A stretch of 55,784 bases of DNA. It comes from Actinomycetota bacterium (lineage in GTDB: Bacteria > Actinomycetota > Acidimicrobiia > Acidimicrobiales > Iamiaceae). The notes beneath the pieces were generated by a model. That model was not told the DNA's origin. It made no database searches and saw nothing but the letters and a program-made list of their open reading frames with translations. Positions 49,101-55,784 of the stretch are shown piece by piece. The position numbers and the translations under genes are program-made. Where the stretch lies: assembly GCA_019639075.1 (NCBI GenBank), contig JAHBSO010000008.1, forward strand, positions 74,330-130,113. Reading direction: 5' to 3'. How positions within the stretch are numbered: the first letter of the stretch is position 1; each line of letters begins with the position of its first letter.

Positions 49101-49574
49101 CTGGAGGAGGTGGCCCGCCTGGAGCTCGACTTCGGCCGTCCGGCCGCCGCGGCCGTGATGCTCGGCGGTTCTCTCGCCGAACGCGACGCGCAGCAGGTGG
49201 TGCTGCGCCCGGCCCGTCAGGCGACGTACGAAACGACGCTGGCGCGGGTGCGTGAGGAGCTGGGCGACGAGGAGGCCGAGGCCCGGTTCGCGAGTGGTCG
49301 AGCGCTGCCACTCGACGACGTGGTGGCCCTCGCCCAGCGAGGCCGCGGCGAACGCACGAGGCCCACGTTCGGCTGGGACGGCCTGACCGAGACCGAACGC
49401 CGAGTGGCCGAGCTGGTCGCCGAAGGCCTGACCAACCCCCAGATCGCCGAACGCCTCGTGGTCGGCCGCGAGACAGTCAAGTCCCATGTCGCATCGGTCC
49501 TACGGAAGCTCGACGTCGCCAACCGAGTCGAGCTGGCCACGTTCGTCAAGACGAAAGCCAAGTACCGTTCCTAA
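46185..49574 (+). CDS. Cyclase-domain/AAA NTPase/LuxR transcriptional regulator
   Basis: 1129 aa. Residues 16-185 form a class III nucleotide-cyclase-like domain (VAFLFTDIEGSTEAWATDP; GAGDSAVLAFE; YRGTTMNRCGRLLGTAHGGQ). D24 matches the first metal ligand; activity is uncertain. A STAND/NB-ARC-like NTPase follows with GMGGSGKTR (near 240), ALVVLDNCEHV and ATSREPLEVGGEAIVRLGPL, then a long TPR-like helical region. A LuxR HTH ends the protein (LTETERRVAELVAEGLTNPQ, IAERLVVGRETVKSHVASVL). Common in actinobacteria; ligand and target unknown. Confidence 0.88.
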   Translation: MNDGSGIGSGPPRPTGTVAFLFTDIEGSTEAWATDPAAMSAAVARLEELLDVAAVGGRRAVEQGAGDSAVLAFERASDAAVAAVAAQRAIGAEVWPTPEPLRVRMALHLGEVEVTRDGAYRGTTMNRCGRLLGTAHGGQVVASGSFVAIAGESEPTPGAGTDTISWLDLGTHRLRDIEVPMRIWQLTHPDLDAEHPPLRTPEGQGLHLPGTTSGLVGRRGELARLQELVGAERVVTLVGMGGSGKTRLAIEVAHAALDRGGVLDVEEVGWVDLAKVTDPAALDALVVSELALHHGSGNLRRRIVDHLRARRALVVLDNCEHVLAATAGLVEDLVAGTAEVRVLATSREPLEVGGEAIVRLGPLGLPADPEGADLLDSDAGALFVDRVARVRGNVELEGEDRAAAAEICRRLDGVPLALELAAARARSLPLPVVAERLEQRFALLMGGAGTAHARQRTLEASVAWSYDLLEEAEQTALCHLSTFAGPFDLAAAGAVMAVDGADPVDMVAALVDRSLLAEESRGSDPRYRMLETVRYYARDRNVQSGDATACRERHLTWVRSVIEGDGTVDRFEGPDAADAVRAVDEIADEVRAAMDWALSSGRALDTLAIAAALGWYWVWRGLAAEGGRWLERAEAALTAAGVDVDPGLAARAGFAWQQVATHRFQSHEEVERVSATAIAAAVEAGDRSVEARLRLMLGTHHSFRDPVGNRAEVEAAAELCREHGGPFWAVMADGHLAQSAMFRTQTREAIGPTEAAERGARALGHHQLAAESITRRCDIAASLGDYDGALAAMDDLDRALDGVSMRENRSIAVRATELVRLQRGDVDGVITRMRLAIDEYMRDEDLQFVPLLAGVLGDALVAAGRPDEAVEVLEPIWVLPEIRAARVYALMLDVPLMTALWAAGSHDRAREVAASSASVAEVIGSEMLAARVQVVVAGFDLDSGSPASAEGPLHEALGVLADLGHRQLVCDALEEVARLELDFGRPAAAAVMLGGSLAERDAQQVVLRPARQATYETTLARVREELGDEEAEARFASGRALPLDDVVALAQRGRGERTRPTFGWDGLTETERRVAELVAEGLTNPQIAERLVVGRETVKSHVASVLRKLDVANRVELATFVKTKAKYRS

Positions 49575-49632
49575 CTCGACAATCTCAATTGGCCGTGCCA
49601 GCCATTCAGTCAGGACAAGGGTGTGAGCGCAA

Positions 49633-51375
49633 CTAGGGGCTGTCGGAGAGCAAGCGGCGCAATGCATCCACTTGGTCCTGCTTGGCGGCGACGGTCGCGA
49701 GGAGGTCCTTGATGGCAGTGTCGTCCGTTGTGAGCCCGAGCTGCTGGCGTAGTTGCGCCAGCGCCGCATCTGCTCGGGCTCGCCATCCGGGCGCGGCGTC
49801 GTCTCCTTCCACGATCTCGATGCTCGCCTTCGTTGCGCTGTCCTCCACACGTTGCTGTGCTTCCGCGCGCGCTCTGCGTCGTTCAGCGTCGGCGGCCTGC
49901 TGTCGCCGCTCGGCGTCGATGATGGTCACGACCGCCAACACCCCGTCGACAACCTCCAGAGTGCCGGTGAGCGTTCGTGCGTTCTTGACGAACTTCTGGC
50001 TGACTTCGTTGGCATCGTGGCTGACTTCGTTCGCAGCAGCTGCCGCCTTCGCGGCGGTGTCCTTCTGACCCATCGCGAGGAGCTTGTCGATCGATGTGCC
50101 GGCGAAGACCTCGATCGCCGAGCGTGCACTGCCGTGGAGTTCGGCGTTGATGTTGTTGAGGAGATCGACGATCCGGCTGTTCGCTCGAGGTGGTTCGGGG
50201 GCGTCCGACCGTGCGCTGAGCGACCGAAGGAATTCATCGGTTCGTCGGGCTCGAGCGCGCCCGAGACGCTCGTCTACGTGGGCACCGGCTTCCCCGAGTA
50301 GCAGGTCGAGTTCACCGTCCCAGCGCTGTCCCCACCGTTCGACGGTGGTCGACATCCGTTCGTCGATCCGCGCTCGAGCCTCCCTCTCATCGCTTCCGAC
50401 CTCGTCACCCAGCTCGCTGGCAATCGCGACGAGGTGTGAGCGGAGGTCGGTCCGTGCAGCCGCTACGACCGCGTCGACTCGGCTCTTCTGGTGTTCCCAA
50501 TCGGTGTGGCGGGCCTGGAGTTCTTCCGCGCTGGCCCGCAGGTCATCGACCACGGCGCGAGCGCGGGCCGCTACAGCGTTCCCGACACGTTGGAAGTACC
50601 GGACTCCGGCCGACACCAGCAGCTCGTCGTAGCGGGAAGCCAGGCCGTCGAGGGCACTGCTCAGGGCATCGATCCCGTCCCATGCCCGGTACGGATCGAA
50701 GTCCGCAGGCTGTGGGCTTGTCCGGCGGGACTGTTCCTCGTAGGGGTCTGCTGCCACGCAGAACACCGGAAGGTGTGGAAGCGCAATGCCCGCAGTGCCT
50801 TCGAGCTGGGCGATCAGCTCGGACCGCTTTCGGTCAGCCAACCGTCGCATGCCCTCGATGTCGTCCTCGGGGTCGATACCCATCGAGTCGGCCTGGGCAA
50901 TGACGGCGATGACGACCTGCTCTCCCCCGGTGCGGGCCTCGCCGAAGAAGTACCCGCCGGACAGGATCGATCCGACGAGCTCCCGATAGGTGGTGAGGAG
51001 TTGAGGTGGAACGACGAGGAGGAACGCATCGGAGAGAGCGAGGGCGTCCTGGGCCAGTTCGTCGTGCAGTTCGTTGCCGGCGCCGAACCCGGGCGCATCG
51101 GTGAATGTGAGATCTCCGACGTCCACGGCGTTGAGCTCGAACGTCTCGGGCCGGGCGCTGACCGTCAGCCAGTCGGGGATCTCGCCCCCGCCGTCGACCA
51201 CGAGGCGCCGCAGCAGCGAGCTCTTCCCGGAGCTGTAGGGCCCGACGAACGTGACCTCGGCCTTGCCGCGCGCGACGTGCTCGTCCCACTCCGCACCCAC
51301 CTTGGCTGCCTGTTCGGCTCCGACGAGTGCGCCGATCGCGTCGAGAACGGCAACTCGCCAGTCGTCAAAGGTCAT
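49633..51375 (-). CDS. Dynamin-like large GTPase (third GTPase of operon)
   Basis: 580 aa. G1 is VTFVGPYSSGKSSLLRRL (about 42-59); G3 is FTDAPGFGAG; the G4-like segment is IAQADSMGIDPEDD. ALPHLPVFCVAADPYEE follows. The C-terminal two-thirds is helical with coiled coils (VVDDLRASAEELQARHTDWE, RRQQAADAERRRARAEAQQR). It overlaps the stop of the 1284-aa gene by 11 bases, so it is coupled. It resembles the second GTPase module of that protein (GIDPxDD, DPYxxx..DWDGMDAL). Bacterial dynamin-like proteins remodel membranes, and some protect against phage. Confidence 0.78.
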   Translation of the reverse strand: MTFDDWRVAVLDAIGALVGAEQAAKVGAEWDEHVARGKAEVTFVGPYSSGKSSLLRRLVVDGGGEIPDWLTVSARPETFELNAVDVGDLTFTDAPGFGAGNELHDELAQDALALSDAFLLVVPPQLLTTYRELVGSILSGGYFFGEARTGGEQVVIAVIAQADSMGIDPEDDIEGMRRLADRKRSELIAQLEGTAGIALPHLPVFCVAADPYEEQSRRTSPQPADFDPYRAWDGIDALSSALDGLASRYDELLVSAGVRYFQRVGNAVAARARAVVDDLRASAEELQARHTDWEHQKSRVDAVVAAARTDLRSHLVAIASELGDEVGSDEREARARIDERMSTTVERWGQRWDGELDLLLGEAGAHVDERLGRARARRTDEFLRSLSARSDAPEPPRANSRIVDLLNNINAELHGSARSAIEVFAGTSIDKLLAMGQKDTAAKAAAAANEVSHDANEVSQKFVKNARTLTGTLEVVDGVLAVVTIIDAERRQQAADAERRRARAEAQQRVEDSATKASIEIVEGDDAAPGWRARADAALAQLRQQLGLTTDDTAIKDLLATVAAKQDQVDALRRLLSDSP

Positions 51376-54300
51376 CGGTCTGAGTCTCCATCAGTTCGAG
51401 TGCTGTCCGCACATGGTCTTCGCAACGTTCGATCTGGGCGGCCAGCGTGGCGGCTCGGTCCTCGGCGTCATCGCGTCGGGCTGCTTCCTGGTCTCGAATC
51501 AATTGGACCTGTTCGATCGCTTCGGCCATAGCGTGTCCTGGGGCGTCCGATCGGGTGCTGTCGAAGAAGGCCTCGGTCGTTTCCCTCACCTGACGGAGGG
51601 CTGCGCGGCGTTCCTCGCTGCGGGATCGTTCGTCTTCTCCTTCGCGCACGACACTTCGACGAATGGTGTAGAGCTCGACTGTTCCGAGAGCTACGCCGAG
51701 TGCGCCGCCGGCCGCGTTGACCTTGGCGGTGAGCTTGGTGGCGCCCCATGGCCGGAACTTGACACCCAATGCGTGAGCAGCCTTGGTGACGCCTTCGCGG
51801 GTGGCGTTGGCTGCTCCCTTGGCGAGGTTCTTGGCCCCGCCGACCGCAGAATCTTGGGCCCTCTTCGCTGCCACAGGTCGGTGGCGGTCGAGGTTCAGTG
51901 TTGCGTCGCCCGCGGAGAAGGCCTCCGCGAATGCCGCCGAGGTGAGACGAGCTTCGACTCGAGCGGACGTTGCCTGCTGCCACTCTTCCTGCGCTCGGGC
52001 GAAGTGCGAGGACCACTCCTGGAACAGTTGCTGCGCTTCCGGATGGTCGGCCCAGTCCTCGAGTTGGTCTGCTCTCGCAGCCTGGGTCGCGACGTCCTGA
52101 CTCGTGGCGACGTCGTCGAACAGACGTGCTGCGAATGACACGTAGGTCGTGGCCAGCCGGTCTCGCTCCGACGCCTTCAGCGCGTGTCCGGCGTTGAGGC
52201 ATGCGTCGAGGTCGAGGAGGAGCAGGCGGCGTTGACCAATTCTCGCCTTGAGGTCCGCCAATTCTCTGCTGCGGGTCGCGGCGAGGTCGGCGAGGGTCGC
52301 TGCTCCGGCTTCCAAGATCTGGACGTCAATCGCATTTCGGCCCAGTGCGATGGGCAAGGCCGCGAGCCCCTGCCTCAAGGCGTCCATGCCGTCCCAGTCG
52401 CGATGGTCGTCATAGTCGGCTCGTGTCACCGCGCCACGATCGCCGACCGTGCCGTAAGGGTCGCTCGCCACGCACACGATCTGATCCGCGCGAACGGCAA
52501 CGTGCTTACCGCCGGGCTCCATCTGGAGCGCACCGAGCGCTTGTGCCAGTTCCGTCTCCTTTCGGCGGCACAGGTTTCGGTAGCCGGCCAGGTCGTCGCG
52601 AGGGTCGATGCCGAGTTCGTCAGATCGGTTGACGACGAAGAGCGCGCGGTCCAGCTTCCCGACTCGGCCAGCGTCCGGGGCCCCGAGCAGGACGGAGAGA
52701 AGATTCGCCGTTGCCCCAACGACGACGTTCGGGTTGAACAGGATGATCACGAGGGAGGCCCCGAGTACAGCTCGGTGCGCAGTCTCGGAGTGCCCAGGGC
52801 GGGACGACTGGAAGCCCGGAGTGTCGACGATGTCCCAGTCACCCCAACGGAACAGTGCTGCCGAATCGGTCCTAGGTTGAGCGGCGACGTCGAGGCCGTC
52901 AGGAACATCGAGTTCGGAATCGACGAGCATCCGCTTGATGAACGACGACTTCCCAGTGCTGAAGTCACCGGCGAGCACGATGCGCGGACGCGCATCGTCG
53001 ACCAGGCTGCGGACCGGCTCGAGGGCGTCGGATGCTTCAGGGTCGTGCGTCAGGGCGTCGAGCGCCGTGGACAGCCAGGCCAAGCCCGAACCTGCCGGTG
53101 GAGCGTGTCCCGCCGCCTCGAGGACGCGCACGATCCGCGTCGGATCGTGAGTGTCGCCGGATGGACCTGATGGTTCACGGTGGATCGGCGGGGGCTCGTC
53201 GACCTGGGTATCAGTGAGGCCTTCGGGGTCGGTGCACCAGCTCTCGCCGAGCCACAGGAGCCTTGCTCCCTTCGATTTCCCGGGGAGTCGGTGCCGCTGT
53301 AGATCGTTTGCCGCGTCCGAGAGGACGTGGCTGGCATCGACTGGGTCGGGAAGTCCGTTCAAAGCCCTCTGAAGGTCACGGACGGCGGTCTCGCTGGCGC
53401 CGGCCACTCGGCGAAGGGCGAGGGCATGCGCGACGTCGTCGGCGAGTTGCTCGTGGGTCGCCCGCGAGAGGATCCGGGCAAAGTCATCGCTGATGGCCCG
53501 CTCGAGCTGGTTGAAGGTGTCTTGGATCGCTTTGCGAGCGTCGGCCCTGGCGGCACTGAGGGCGCTCACCCTGTCACGAGCAGCCCGCCTTCGGAGCCTT
53601 CCACCGACGAAGCTCGAGGCCATGCCGCCCACGAAGCTGACCGCGAACACCGTCCACATGATCCAGCCGGCGGGGTTCCAGCTGTTGATGAGCGCGGCAG
53701 CCAGGAAAGCGCCGCCGCTCCCGATGCCAAGCAGCGCGCTGCCGGTCTCGAGCGCGATCCCGATCGTGCGGTTGGACCGGCCGGCGGTCGTGGCCGCACC
53801 TTCGAAGGACCTGATGGTTACGCTGAGGTCGGCACGCACGTCGTCGGCGACGAGCTCGAGGCGCCGGGCCACGTGGCGCTGCAGCTCCGACCCAACCTTT
53901 CGGGCAACCGACTCTGCCTGGGCGCGGGCCGGTTCGAGCACGCGTTGCTCGAAGTCTTCGGAGGTCAGTTCGACTTCGTCCTCGAATGCGGTATCGACCA
54001 CGTATTCGGCGCTGCGAACCGCTTGCGCTCGCACATCCTGGAGAGCGGCGGCCAGCAGGTAGCGGGCGTGGCTGTGCATCTCGCCGGGCCCCGCGACACC
54101 GAAACCGCCGCGGAGCTTCTCGAGGCGGACGATCTGCTTCGCCAAGCCCTTCTCCGCGGGACTGCCGACGAGGCCGAGAACATCGGCGATGCCTCGCTCC
54201 AACTGCTCCGCGAGCGTCGACGCTTCTGAGCGCTGTCTCTCGACAGCCACAATCGCCTCCGACAGCAGACCTCGCGCTTGTTCATGCAGCATCCCGAGGC

Positions 54301-55219
54301 GCAGCTGTGGCGCATGACGAGCCAACGCTTCTGACAAGAGCAGTTCCAGTGCCGGAAGGTTCGACCAGGCCAGAAGTCGGTCTGCGCCGTATTCGTCCCG
54401 CTGCTTCTGGCGGCTGTCAGCGTCGGGCCCCGTGTAGGGATCGCTCGTGCGCGCGAACGCCGCCCGCTTGCTGTGGATCGCCACGATCGGGACATCGGGA
54501 AGGTCGATCTGCGAGAGCTCGTCACGGATGTTGCCAGCGTGTTCCCTCACGGTTCGAGACAGATCCTGGCGCGAAGACTGCCGACCTACTCGAACGGGGT
54601 GGCGCCAGCGGGCGTTGCGGCTGTTGAGGACGGCGACCACCGGCTTGCCGTAGCAGCTCACCCACCGCGCGATCTTCGCGAACTCGCCCGCCTGTTGGCT
54701 CTGTGTGTCGAAGCACAGGATGACCACATCTGCGTCGGCCACGGCCGTCTCGGCTCTGGCCTCGAGCGCGGCGCTGGAGGTAGTTCGGCCCCAGCCGCCG
54801 ATGCCGGGCGTGTCCACGAGGCGGCTGCTGCGCCAGTAGACGTCTCGGACGTCGGTGGTCCAGTCGCTCTCGCCCTGGGAGATCGGTTCGCCATCTCCTC
54901 CGGAGAGAGCCTCGATGAGGCTGGACTTCCCGGCGCCTGTACGACCGAACAGGACCAGGTTGAACGTCGAGAGCCGAGTCCGTTGGCGACCGAAGCGACG
55001 TTCCGCCTCGACCTTCCGTTCAACGAGCAGCTCTGAGTAGGTGGAAATGACCTCGCGTCCGGGAGATGCGCCATGGTCGGCTGCGGCGGCATCCGCACCA
55101 CCGATGCAGTCGTCGAACGCTCCAATGACACTCGTCGAGAGCCTTTCGACGACCCCGAGCCCCTCGGCAACCGCTGCGTCGACTGCGGCATCGAGGCTGA
55201 CGTCAAGACCCTCAGGCAT
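51365..55219 (-). CDS. Tandem dynamin-like GTPase with central membrane segment
   Basis: 1284 aa from ATG 55219, which overlaps the upstream 109-aa gene by eight bases. The first GTPase: G1 LVLFGRTGAGKSSLIEAL (G92-S99), G3 LVDTPGIGGWG (D136). A helical stalk follows, then two hydrophobic segments near 495-560 (GSALLGIGSGGAFLAAALIN, WIMWTVFAVSFVGGMASSFV), a likely membrane hairpin. The second GTPase: IVLAGDFSTGKSSFIKRML, DIVDTPGFQSSRPG and VVNRSDELGIDPRDD. A C-terminal helical and coiled-coil region follows. Tandem fusion is as in DynA and LeoB/C-like proteins. Membrane fusion or tubulation is inferred. Confidence 0.8.
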   Translation of the reverse strand: MPEGLDVSLDAAVDAAVAEGLGVVERLSTSVIGAFDDCIGGADAAAADHGASPGREVISTYSELLVERKVEAERRFGRQRTRLSTFNLVLFGRTGAGKSSLIEALSGGDGEPISQGESDWTTDVRDVYWRSSRLVDTPGIGGWGRTTSSAALEARAETAVADADVVILCFDTQSQQAGEFAKIARWVSCYGKPVVAVLNSRNARWRHPVRVGRQSSRQDLSRTVREHAGNIRDELSQIDLPDVPIVAIHSKRAAFARTSDPYTGPDADSRQKQRDEYGADRLLAWSNLPALELLLSEALARHAPQLRLGMLHEQARGLLSEAIVAVERQRSEASTLAEQLERGIADVLGLVGSPAEKGLAKQIVRLEKLRGGFGVAGPGEMHSHARYLLAAALQDVRAQAVRSAEYVVDTAFEDEVELTSEDFEQRVLEPARAQAESVARKVGSELQRHVARRLELVADDVRADLSVTIRSFEGAATTAGRSNRTIGIALETGSALLGIGSGGAFLAAALINSWNPAGWIMWTVFAVSFVGGMASSFVGGRLRRRAARDRVSALSAARADARKAIQDTFNQLERAISDDFARILSRATHEQLADDVAHALALRRVAGASETAVRDLQRALNGLPDPVDASHVLSDAANDLQRHRLPGKSKGARLLWLGESWCTDPEGLTDTQVDEPPPIHREPSGPSGDTHDPTRIVRVLEAAGHAPPAGSGLAWLSTALDALTHDPEASDALEPVRSLVDDARPRIVLAGDFSTGKSSFIKRMLVDSELDVPDGLDVAAQPRTDSAALFRWGDWDIVDTPGFQSSRPGHSETAHRAVLGASLVIILFNPNVVVGATANLLSVLLGAPDAGRVGKLDRALFVVNRSDELGIDPRDDLAGYRNLCRRKETELAQALGALQMEPGGKHVAVRADQIVCVASDPYGTVGDRGAVTRADYDDHRDWDGMDALRQGLAALPIALGRNAIDVQILEAGAATLADLAATRSRELADLKARIGQRRLLLLDLDACLNAGHALKASERDRLATTYVSFAARLFDDVATSQDVATQAARADQLEDWADHPEAQQLFQEWSSHFARAQEEWQQATSARVEARLTSAAFAEAFSAGDATLNLDRHRPVAAKRAQDSAVGGAKNLAKGAANATREGVTKAAHALGVKFRPWGATKLTAKVNAAGGALGVALGTVELYTIRRSVVREGEDERSRSEERRAALRQVRETTEAFFDSTRSDAPGHAMAEAIEQVQLIRDQEAARRDDAEDRAATLAAQIERCEDHVRTALELMETQTDDL

Positions 55220-55541
55220 TACCGGGATCCGTCGCGTCGTCACCAACGACGCCACCAACTGCGTCGCCTCGCACCGTGAGGTCGAGGTGTTCGGCGGTCG
55301 CGAACTCACGCACTCGGAGCTGAACCGCCCTCCGCACCTGCCGGCCCTCGACCGTCTCGCCTGTGAGGGCGCCGAAGGGATCCTGGATCGCCCGCAGGTA
55401 CGGCGACGCGTCCTGGAGGTCCGCCCTGAGGTTGCAGGCGAGGTACCGCCGGAACTTCGGGCGGATCTCGTGAAGTCGAGAAGGCACTGCGCGGTACACG
55501 CCCAGGTTCTGCTCGAAGCTCCGGTCGACGACGTCCGTCAT
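55212..55541 (-). CDS. Unknown 109-aa protein of the GTPase operon
   Basis: ATG at 55541 lies three bases after the stop of the preceding gene; its stop overlaps the GTPase start. The first 24 residues (DVVDRSFEQNLGVYRAVPSR) recall, from memory, the start of sacsin-like ATPases, but the ATPase itself is absent. The rest (FRRYLACNLRADLQDASPYL, FGALTGETVEGRQVRRAVQL) has no family that I recognise. It may be an adaptor or a recombined remnant. Confidence 0.55.
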   Translation of the reverse strand: MTDVVDRSFEQNLGVYRAVPSRLHEIRPKFRRYLACNLRADLQDASPYLRAIQDPFGALTGETVEGRQVRRAVQLRVREFATAEHLDLTVRGDAVGGVVGDDATDPGNA

Positions 55542-55544
55542 GTG

Positions 55545-55784
55545 CTAGCGGGGTCGCGGTCGGTACACGCCTCGATCCACGCGCTCGAGATCGTCGTAGG
55601 TGGTGCCGTGATGATCCGGCGAGTCGCCACACATACGTGAACTGATGTGAGTGCGGATCGTGCTGTCCGCGAGGTCGCTGCCCTGGGCTCGTAGCTCGTC
55701 AATGACCTCGGCGATGGTGAACGTGTCACCCGATCGACCGCCGATCCTGCCGATTGCCGCCAAGATCTGCTCTCGCGCTGTCCC
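55545..55784 (-). CDS. DUF7669-like winged-helix protein, partial (5' end off window)
   Basis: Open to the window edge; about 79 residues are visible. REQILAAIGRIGGRSGDTFT, IAEVIDELRAQGSDLADSTI and RTHISSRMCGDSPDHHGTTY, then DDLERVDRGVYR, match the small winged-helix domain (DUF7669-type) often found at the end of restriction-linked proteins. It stops three bases before the next gene, so it leads or joins the GTPase operon. The missing N-terminal part could carry an effector domain. Confidence 0.6.
   Translation of the reverse strand, partial: GTAREQILAAIGRIGGRSGDTFTIAEVIDELRAQGSDLADSTIRTHISSRMCGDSPDHHGTTYDDLERVDRGVYRPRPR

Noticed and set aside
46083..49487. 1134-codon open frame antisense to the LuxR regulator
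   Set aside because: Composition is His/Arg/Gln-rich without motifs, while the plus frame has cyclase-like, P-loop and LuxR domains in order.

Overview
The window is about 56 kb of very GC-rich DNA. Its gene content is actinobacterial: F420-type PPOX flavoprotein, OB-fold/TrkA cluster, MT0933-like small protein, ECF sigma with ZAS anti-sigma, many GTG starts and many apparently leaderless promoters. It looks like chromosome of a free-living actinobacterium, possibly of the Acidimicrobiia type. The lineage is an inference from style and not from any marker gene.

Left part (1-37,360) is mostly ordinary chromosome. It runs as follows: a cut-off family III CoA-transferase; gluQ and a CbiX-like chelatase; a potassium module of two TrkA/RCK proteins divergent from a KimA-like APC importer; an MBL hydrolase; PaaX divergent from a fatty acid desaturase; azlCD; larB-larC; pheA; a pseudo-rhomboid; a serine beta-lactamase-like esterase; an SDR; a two-component system; an alkyl sulfatase; a secreted CocE-type hydrolase; an XRE/AbiEii pair; two divergent tRNA-Ser genes; two overlapping SulP transporters; an enoyl-CoA hydratase; YjbQ; PPOX; and an LEH/SnoaL protein. 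Two kinds of repeat sit at gene ends. One is a family of long perfect inverted repeats (1960-2050, 17552-17639). The other is a REP-like GC-rich family in six clusters, usually within a few bases of stop codons.

The most interesting chromosomal locus is 18,384-20,407. A YcnI/DUF1775 copper-binding protein is divergent from an operon for a ZAS-type anti-sigma factor fused through a membrane helix to a complete type-1 copper cupredoxin domain, followed by a SigC-like ECF sigma factor. Both divergent start sites are preceded by the same ECF-type promoter (GGAACC, 16 nt, CGAC). I infer a self-regulating, copper-sensing extracytoplasmic switch.

Right part (37,460-55,784) is accessory. A tRNA-Arg(ACG) gene holds the left copy of a 43-bp direct repeat whose second copy is at 42,329. 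Between them lies a 4.9-kb integrated element with a truncated tyrosine integrase, repeated arm-type sites at both ends, a PD-(D/E)XK nuclease candidate, an HTH/PIN toxin-antitoxin pair, an Xis-like protein, a small Cys-motif protein and a solitary MNT nucleotidyltransferase. Beyond it are a gene frameshifted in a (CG)6 run, a self-inhibited Fic protein, a tRNA 3' fragment, and a cyclase-like/NTPase/LuxR giant regulator. At the end is a tightly overlapping operon reading leftwards from the window edge: a DUF7669-like winged-helix protein (cut), an unknown 109-aa protein, a 1284-aa protein with two dynamin-like GTPase modules, and a third GTPase. This operon is a candidate membrane-remodelling or defence system.
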